Assembly (NCBI GenBank): GCA_023458555.1
Contig: JAEWYS010000011.1
Coordinates: 25,259 to 89,258, forward strand
Direction: 5' to 3'
DNA length: 64,000 nt
Source of the DNA: Bacteroidota bacterium
GTDB taxonomy: Bacteria; Bacteroidota; Bacteroidia; Cytophagales; Cytophagaceae
The notes under the pieces were generated by a model, which was given only the letters and a program-made list of their open reading frames with translations, was not told the DNA's origin and made no database searches. Positions 63,001 through 64,000 of this stretch are shown piece by piece. The stretch's first letter is position 1. Each line of letters starts with the position of its first letter. The position numbers were made by a program, and so were the translations under genes.

Positions 63001-64000
63001 CTGCGATACCGGCAGCATTTAATGAGACATTGCCGACATGCAAATCGGTCTCGGATGTATACAGCGGATCTGCAGAAACAGAATGCTCATCCCAGGCGCC
63101 CGATGACTGCCACGCTGAAAGAGTTGCTCTGTTTCCACTGAAAAAGCCGATGCTGGTACCTGTTGTATATAGGTTATTATAATCCGAATCCAGACCAGTC
63201 GCAGAATTATATACAGCATACCCTCCGGCTGTATTCGAAAATATATTGTTCCTCAGCGATACAAATGAACCGGAGCCATGAGCAATCTCCATCGCGCGGG
63301 AACCTGTACCACCCTGATATACATGAATATTATTGTGGTAAATATTAAGATACGTATCATAGTAGCTGTAAAGACCCGTCACATTACCACTGCCGCCGAT
63401 GCTGATAAAGTTGTTCGAAACAAGGCCACGCTGGCTCGCCGAGCCGTAATTATAGGCCATATAAACAGCTGAACCAGCACGGCTCTGAATATCATTGCCA
63501 CTCAGTACCAGACCACTGTAGCAATACGAAAGATAAATGCCGATATAGCTGCTATACGTCGATGCTCCGGTTACATGATTGTTCTCCAAAACAGGAGCCG
63601 TCTGATAAGTCATGCTGATCCCGCGATAGTAATTGTTTACAATGCGGTTGCCGCGAATTACCGTGCCCCGCTCCCGGGAAGACTCTGCTGTAGAAGTGCC
63701 CTCGAGAACCATACCGTAACTGCCACCCTCTATATGATTGCTGATAAACCGGTTGTTGTTGTCCACACTGTTCGAGGAGAAAATAAGCGCACGGCTCGTG
63801 GATGTGCTTGTGGTCGTAACCCCCGAAAAATGACAGCTCTCAAATACATTGCAGTCTGCTCCGTTACGAAGATCTACCGCGATGCCATAAGTACTGTTCG
63901 TCGGACGGAACGTTAGTTTCCTGAACTCGATACCGTCTGCCCCGTTCAGCTGTACTATATAATTGGCGCCACTGCCCGAGTTATACGTCAGCTCGACCGA
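51080..64000 (-). CDS. Giant T9SS surface protein (5' end outside window)
   Basis: The frame is open from the stop at 51080 to the window edge (over 4300 codons). The sequence upstream of ATG 63766 is clearly coding (beta-helix strands such as FRKLTFRPTNSTYGIAVDL), so that ATG is not the start. Counting residues from 63766: two right-handed beta-helix blocks (to about 280 and 400-830), Ig-like modules with YLWSTGSASAQIQV-type strands (about 925-1370), a fibronectin-like segment, seven CARDB modules (about 1460-2390, each ending in a GDYYLYVRTD-like strand), fourteen thrombospondin-3 repeats (about 2925-3390), a Cys-rich insert, a CDPNEI-type domain, cadherin-like domains (WLTAGEEFSFTIPSGTF) and a YPNPNNGVF sorting domain. 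It is probably a long calcium-dependent surface adhesin exported by T9SS. Confidence 0.9.
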   Translation of the reverse strand, partial: SVELTYNSGSGANYIVQLNGADGIEFRKLTFRPTNSTYGIAVDLRNGADCNVFESCHFSGVTTTSTSTSRALIFSSNSVDNNNRFISNHIEGGSYGMVLEGTSTAESSRERGTVIRGNRIVNNYYRGISMTYQTAPVLENNHVTGASTYSSYIGIYLSYCYSGLVLSGNDIQSRAGSAVYMAYNYGSASQRGLVSNNFISIGGSGNVTGLYSYYDTYLNIYHNNIHVYQGGTGSRAMEIAHGSGSFVSLRNNIFSNTAGGYAVYNSATGLDSDYNNLYTTGTSIGFFSGNRATLSAWQSSGAWDEHSVSADPLYTSETDLHVGNVSLNAAGIAVAEVSVDIDGQSRDIHTPDIGADEFGTALADAGLLQVVAPAKPFVAGNHPVLVTLVNNAGNSLQNVTINWEINGQPQPAFEWLGTLDEGKTKIVEIGNADFAINTAYTIRAWVSSPNGMEDESNGNDTIRVDDLYAALKGEYTLGQESSNTFHSFEETVHNLVMGGIAGPVIFTVASGEYNEQIRIPQIVGSSAINTVSYRSATSDSTSVVLHYQSAASASNYTLALDGADYMTFEKMTIRAAGTTNAVAVLLQNGAQGNRFLNNSIEGYASAGTAAGQSVIYSGADIDSDTRFISNLIKGGSYGINLSGNSNGYETGVLVQGNEFTGQSYRAILLQYGGQSIIESNRFVAAGSRSDYIAVYLSQCGNDTRILKNHIQQSTGRYGIMLANVQGTAFAPGQVVNNFVVLTGSAQIAGIQLSASSYQHIYYNSVHCISGHSGSNALAVSGGGAGNRFVNNIFANSGGGYAVNIGSVGAVEESNYNNLFSTGTQLGYWGSERANLTAWRAASNQDAQSLSVDPLFTSDDDPHVRQEALNGAARPIAGITTDIDGDPRHPSAPDIGADEFSGLSNDVGIASVVSPQSGCGYNEPLNVIVAVRNFGSMPQGGFEVAYRVNSGEWEKDTVKVSIGPGASQNFTFRKPIDLSANGEYSIEVISNLEADQNSANDTVSVIVRSHAAMITSLNFRDSTVCQGSNLRLVAGGGSSYLWSTGSASAQIQVAPTVNTIYSVRITNANGCIKNDTIRVQVLTLPEKPVISAVGNTALCPGDSILLTSSIESNIRWSDNLTGASRYVSRTGNYTVRHTNASGCSAVSDVFRVINPAKPVVEAKPATAVCLGDTVTLQVINASEWTWEAGAANQPLKVSPSVLTTYRITMENTAGCTYSDSITINVVPRPQILEHSPDTTICAGSRLTLSAQGLAQRFVWNTGVVSNRLIVSPAVNTTYRVVADNGAGCSMTDTVFIQVNVTPAPAIPVISYSGSPNLCFGDSVRLSSDQSENIVWSDGSQASSIWVSEKGNYTVTYRDARGCESVSVPVSIQIENKPSVQAVGSQTLCRGDEAELRTVNTQSVVWSTGAVSSAIRVSPVDTTIYYADLRSPLGCSFRDSLKISVIDPVPPMVISDVVPENQSLNLTQPFTISWRPGSNSGLYDLYIWPDTAERPENARIANTANIRHEIKDLDYGKNYVWQVVSKNSCYSTESPVYAFHVRELPDLIVENVQIPAVAYSAGNLSVNWDVRNIGKGSTISENWDETVYLSLDTLYDNNDIKLGTVKRLNFLVPGQGYTNYGTFKLPKTVFGDYYVLVRVERNGLIESSTTNNIGYAYPLHVSIPATPDLQILSVAAPAVVFGGDTITVTYGVKNIGNAEAKGKKVTDRTSQSGMTCPNLEHTVWTDELSIGQDPVYSSGTVHVLEGKTIGFRKERFSSDRCYLPGGNAAAVTTQWYNTPDYFSPDSIYFKTFRVKIPHNFYGDYYLYVRTDADRDIDNELFTSNNRSEPRPIQVNLTPPPNLVVKTVSMPAEMQSGQTVPVRWTVRNDGANAPVENAWIDRVYISQLDTFNQQASVEIGYKVRTGGSSLKAGDTYSEELNLKIPDGISGQFYLYVYTDASRQVFEYTYEKDNILRSAEPSVIRLAAYPDLVIRNIEHIPQEVTQGDTLSLSWLTYNTGDTIIAQAWSDSYGLVKDTNQARLSTFARHFSAADSVLISNPAGLDSRSGYTNDSKLPLPLHIHGTYYLRINSDNTRKVYEHDKEGNNLSHKAIHIRPVYSDLAISCSNVPAVMYAGDQLMIDFQVQNIGEGFTGTLLWEDRLVLSKDSVYSADDISLHSLRRNGILQPASGYNGQFRINLANTLSGNYYLIARTGSYLNPSTRNVEILPVNDTAQKNNHYAVPVEIRIPETPDLVIDSIIVPDVVLAGERVQATLVIRNTGVATAASGWSFKTELAANPKGTILNGLTGSRVLQTIAPGASINTTVTITIPANLTGNYYLRAIADYLNSVFEYNGEDNNSYAKLIRINPVEASDLVVRQVVIPEKTIPGKEITVSYQLHNQGSGRAVGLIRDDAYFSKDQLLIETNDYLLRTRDHYLDLKPGESVSREITYQMPGVMPGDYFGLARTNTIHSIPETNLGNNTGVSESTVSASIPVIHTGEPVKSSLDYRERLYYQVAVGENLDMIVYLKSNRSSGNNQIYIAYDRVPGPDDYDYIYKDEGVPNQTILIPETKAGTYYLLITTPESYYGQQEITLLAEVLPFSILNARASILGQGVVSNEVQGAGFRTGIALYLEHPVTKALVADAVVTRFKSSMELGLRWNLSNTEEGIYNLVARNMDGEIVRLEAGIQVEKPTSPEVVYGTIAPASLRVGTVGTWKFTLKSVANVDIPYLEVALYAPAEDQVQRFRTSPNLKKMSDRYPEEYRDQVEIDNFSEYYMTGGEDLDVGNLQVAELLARDVKPGEILEAEISIKATRYSSYPVGYLKVRPLTRKQFIENELDVIEETRKGALLQPEFADASNLVLLNDSAAFATTMLRNNYIETGLLDEEGLEGRYDFSPGNSPGTAEYPSIVFHGNGNYLWEINDMNGQAGNDPGWDLLRTTNTLVINANAGMPFTIKVTSLNPDNQSGSVANWDPMRTQQWPIAIADKGITGFNAAAFTIDLSDFRQHNSVFGNFSLELSGANTLMLKYVPLEDADGDGTPNVLDKCPLDPKKTEPGICGCGKDDNADADGDGTPDCLDKCPADPNKTEPGDCGCGVADTDSDGDGVADCKDKCPDDPAKTAPGACGCGVADADTDGDGTPDCRDRCPNDPNKTEPGACGCGIADKDSDGDGVPDCKDGCPQNPSKIAPGSCGCDRADADSDGDGVVDCLDACPTDRNKISPGICGCNVADTDSDGDGVYDCQPDACPTDPAKTDPGICGCGVPDIDSDGDGTPDCIDPCPFDPNKTQPGICGCGTPDTDSDGDGVADCYDQCPDDPNKTEPGSCGCGTPDKDSDGDGTPDCYDNCPENSGKTEPGVCGCDTPDNDSDGDGTLDCNDGCPSDANKTDPGQCGCGVEDKDTDGDGTPDCQDRCPYDPQKTEPGKCGCYLPDDDSDGDGTPDYCLDKCPNDPEKTSEGACGCGNPDEDSDGDGTPDCNDQCPNDPKKIFRGYCGCNKTEVECLERCGSPIPTPNCGGGPGMGNCCTITNVACKLLVGRKMCQKRCLGVALACMLRVPPGPWTAVAGGACAAACWYACDQGRMDLACDAVSDVICVPVYASCDPNEILGPIGYGEAAWVGKHEQLPYVIFFENDPELATAPAQRVEITQKLDSLVNPLSLRLGSFGFGPYVFEVPDNVANYTATLDLTDSLDILLQVTAGVDIVRKEAFWLLQSIDPLTGLPPQDPMKGFLAVNDSTGIGQGYVSYSILPDAAAVTGDSIHAEASIVFDDNAAIITNKWFNMIDATHPVSWLEELPAMTYDTVFTVSWSGSDVGSGIAAYQLFVSENGGPFAVYYSDSLAGTDYVSATSVEFAGKRGSTYAFYIQAIDSTGNIEPLKTSAQEVHIVNENNTAPKFTLSENEISREEDFEETVLVYVIPGEIPEEEREQVVRYSIEPEVSDLVSIVFDNHTGELQISSVKDRFGVQEFVIIADDGQAFNNLHAENLTVTVLPVNDAPEYAGQLADQWLTAGEEFSFTIPSGTFADADPDDLLTYTLSMEDGSGLPVWLAFDPAGPTLSGVPEEAQVLVVRITASDVSGMSASGTFTLTVTDGSVKAILYAEATAICEGTEVSFQVQPAQEMTEPVYTWFINDQMVEGAADALFTTSGIRQGDRVSAVVSEAANPLQAGKTEVVTMTVRENPEPSVSIDGIVLTASDAESYQWYFNDLPLEYYQQAITVTENGVYHVEVTDEYGCKGKSERLDMIITDYADRIESIGISVYPNPNNGVFRVDLSNAVAERVDIRIVDTRGVTMHTVSRQATDRQLTEIDIRFAPAGVYWMIVNLNGKNYVQKIRKE
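53590..54985 (-). repeat. Fourteen tandem thrombospondin type 3 coding repeats
   Basis: About 14 in-frame units of roughly 99 bp (33 residues), each with DSDGDGTPDC, a KCP or RCP-like turn, DPxKTEPG and CGC. The aspartates of DxDxDGxxD bind calcium in known thrombospondin-3 repeats. DNA-level similarity is high enough to make copy-number change by recombination likely. Confidence 0.9.

Noticed and set aside
1..64000. tRNA, rRNA or intact insertion sequences
   Set aside because: No cloverleaf, rRNA segment, transposase or matching terminal repeats were recognised on either strand by eye; a dedicated scan could still find a tRNA missed here.

Overview
The window looks like a chromosome segment from a Bacteroidota (Bacteroidetes) bacterium, probably a Chitinophaga/Cytophaga-like soil or aquatic organism. 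Five secreted proteins end in type IX secretion (T9SS, Por) sorting domains with the YPNP motif. There are many Bacteroidota-typical families (AraC regulators fused to multi-pass membrane domains, DUF2911, DUF4272, DUF4625, an ECF42-type sigma factor with a DGPF partner), Bacteroidota-type -7 boxes (TAnnTTTG), A-rich leaders instead of Shine-Dalgarno sites, and an N-terminal leader of the Bacteroidota natural-product-precursor type on a small peptide.

The most notable locus is about 1-15.3 kb: a class I lanthipeptide gene cluster. On the minus strand it reads lanA precursor (14836-15036), a 661-residue LanC cyclase with an extra C-terminal domain, a C39-peptidase ABC exporter (LanT), an HlyD-type adaptor, a 900-residue LanB glutamylation protein and a separate elimination protein. 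The genes overlap or nearly touch. Facing this operon on the plus strand is a 466-residue methyltransferase (4227-5627): a Zn ribbon, an N2227/carnosine-N-methyltransferase-like SAM domain and a PqqD-like tail. Its 3' end overlaps that of the last lan gene. Since N2227 enzymes methylate a histidine imidazole nitrogen and the predicted core peptide has three histidines, a histidine-methylated lanthipeptide is a concrete and apparently unusual hypothesis. Four copies of a 7-1-7 palindrome (TGCAACA-W-TGTTGCA and variants), two at each outer edge of the cluster and placed at the predicted -7 elements, indicate one shared regulator. They also tie in a divergent T9SS-exported 13-repeat YCF48/BNR protein (1981-4137), possibly with a second T9SS protein and a DUF4625 lipoprotein behind it.

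15.3-20.5 kb holds a cold-shock-like unit (rhlE-type DEAD-box helicase with a structured 5' leader, a small basic protein, a CspA-type protein), an SDR oxidoreductase, an MgtC-family membrane protein and an aldo/keto reductase. 20.7-30 kb has a T9SS protein, an unknown secreted protein, two membrane-AraC regulators, the DGPF/ECF42 sigma pair, a secreted protein and a lipoprotein alpha/beta hydrolase, plus gene debris. 30-38 kb is small housekeeping and stress genes on the plus strand: MBL-fold hydrolase, DUF2911-TPR, Crp/Fnr plus SMR transporter, DUF1801, AlkD-like HEAT protein, DUF4272, GNAT and others, with a DUF2147 protein on the minus strand.

38-50.8 kb contains an FG-GAP T9SS protein, a membrane-TPR protein, two gene-poor stretches with decayed coding sequence, an unknown acidic protein, a visibly AT-rich ATPase plus TOPRIM-like pair (candidate phage-defence module), a luciferase-like monooxygenase, FabV enoyl-ACP reductase, a TM2 protein and a HAMP-PAS protein. 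From 51.08 kb to the window end, one giant minus-strand gene (over 4300 codons, 5' end outside the window) encodes a T9SS surface protein with beta-helix, Ig-like, seven CARDB, fourteen thrombospondin-type-3, Cys-rich and cadherin-like regions. No tRNA, rRNA, CRISPR array or intact insertion sequence was seen.
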